DNA of 64,000 nucleotides, taken from NCBI RefSeq assembly GCF_001457435.1, contig NZ_LN881717.1, positions 567,896 to 631,895 of the forward strand, read 5' to 3'. This document shows, piece by piece, positions 63,389-64,000 of this stretch. Each line of letters begins with the position of its first letter. Positions within the stretch are counted from its first letter, which is position 1. The notes under the pieces were generated by a model that saw only the letters and a program-made list of their open reading frames with translations, had not been told where the DNA came from and ran no database searches. Origin of the DNA: Actinobaculum massiliense (GTDB taxonomy: Bacteria > Actinomycetota > Actinomycetes > Actinomycetales > Actinomycetaceae). Both the position numbers and the translations under genes were made by a program.

Positions 63389-64000
63389 ATGAAAATCGCA
63401 CTCGTCCTCGGTTCGGGCGGCGCTCGCGGCTGGGCACATATCGGCGTGATTCAGGAGCTCGAGGCGCGCGGCCACACGGTGGTAGCGGTGGCCGGAACAT
63501 CAATTGGCGCGGTGGTCGGCGGAGCCTACGCCGCCGGAAAATTTGCGGACCTCACAGACTGGATCGTCTCACTCACCAAGCATGATGTGCGCAAAATGTA
63601 CGACTGGTCGCTCGGCGGGCCCGGCCTGCTCAAAGGCGAAAAAATAACCAAAGCGGTAGAAGAGGTAATCGGTAATCCACGCATTGAGAATCTGCGTTTC
63701 CCCTTCACCGCGGTGGCGACCGATATTATCGCCGGACGCGAGGTGTGGTTCCAGCGCGGGCCGCTGATGACGGCAATCCGCGCCTCTTTCTCCATTCCTA
63801 CGTTTTTCTGGCCGGTTCGGGTGGGTGACCGTATCCTTGCCGACGGCGGAATCCTCAACCCGCTCCCGGTCGAGCCCCTGCTTGCCACCGATTTCGACGC
63901 CGTGGTGGCAGTGGATTTGCGCGGGCCGGCGCTACGTGATCCGCGGGAGATCTTGCGGGCCGCCGATGCGGCAGAAAAACGCGAAGCGGAGAACTCGCTT
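63389..64000 (+). CDS. Patatin-like phospholipase/esterase (RssA type), C-terminus beyond window
   Basis: 204 residues visible, running off the right edge. The oxyanion loop GSGGARGWAHIG (8-19), nucleophile Ser38 in GTSIGA and the catalytic Asp in LADGGILNPLP form the patatin Ser-Asp dyad. The short, soluble architecture without a signal peptide matches bacterial RssA/YchK proteins. GGAGG lies seven bases before ATG 63389. Confidence 0.9.
   Translation, partial: MKIALVLGSGGARGWAHIGVIQELEARGHTVVAVAGTSIGAVVGGAYAAGKFADLTDWIVSLTKHDVRKMYDWSLGGPGLLKGEKITKAVEEVIGNPRIENLRFPFTAVATDIIAGREVWFQRGPLMTAIRASFSIPTFFWPVRVGDRILADGGILNPLPVEPLLATDFDAVVAVDLRGPALRDPREILRAADAAEKREAENSL

Noticed and set aside
1-64000. 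tRNA, rRNA, CRISPR array, transposase, prophage or replication origin
   Set aside because: Nothing with the required structure or motifs was seen on either strand.

Overview
The window reads as chromosomal core sequence of a high-GC Gram-positive bacterium (Actinomycetota). My best guess is a member of the Actinomycetaceae, for example the Trueperella/Arcanobacterium/Actinomyces group; I cannot fix the genus. The grounds are GC-rich, tightly packed genes, many GTG starts, many apparently leaderless transcripts, a 7Fe ferredoxin, LCP, VanW and GtrA wall proteins, a long PGRP-type amidase ending in VCBS-like repeats, a fused OppD-OppF ATPase and a type 5 uracil-DNA glycosylase. I see no phage, transposase, CRISPR array, rRNA or tRNA.

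Layout: 1-7.5 kb is a cell-envelope block (secreted amidase, UDP-glucose dehydrogenase, GT2 glycosyltransferase, two tandem LCP ligases, GtrA flippase-like protein). 7.5-11 kb is signalling (two-component pair, class III cyclase). 11-21 kb is mixed housekeeping (DUF885 peptidase, Maf-Nudix fusion, DapC, ferredoxin, VanW, TypA). 21-27.4 kb is an oligopeptide ABC importer. 27.6-35 kb holds an AMP-binding protein, M18 aminopeptidase, Kup, an oxidoreductase and UdgB. 35-42.8 kb holds a BCCT carrier, an S33 peptidase, an orphan DNA methyltransferase, an M20 amidohydrolase, a HAD phosphatase and a DUF2254 protein. 42.8-46.1 kb is lutABC for lactate oxidation. 46.5-53.4 kb is the methionine cluster. 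53.8-64 kb holds a P-type ATPase, PepSY and other lipoproteins, YwiC, DUF2207, YchF and a patatin.

The most interesting region is 46.4-53.4 kb. A 29-codon ORF with eight Met codons and its own ribosome binding site is followed after 20 nt by a perfect intrinsic terminator. Beyond it lies the MetN-MetI-MetQ methionine importer. A segment near the end of the small ORF can pair with the 5' arm of the terminator, which is the architecture of ribosome-mediated attenuation, here apparently sensing methionine. A second hairpin ends one base before the metN start codon. Between metI and metQ sits an L-2-hydroxyacid dehydrogenase, and after metQ come a class I aminotransferase and a GlcD-type FAD oxidase. 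Together these could interconvert methionine, its 2-oxo acid and its 2-hydroxy acid; that role is inference.

Three other patterns recur. (1) Eleven genes have a -10 hexamer exactly six bases before an ATG or GTG start, with no room for a ribosome binding site (leaderless mRNAs). (2) In three convergent gene pairs the last codons of one gene, including its stop codon region, are repeated just downstream; in a fourth the stop region is inverted and shared by both genes. (3) The intergenic region before the amidase carries TCACA motifs at multiples of 9 nt, resembling MtrA-type direct repeats.
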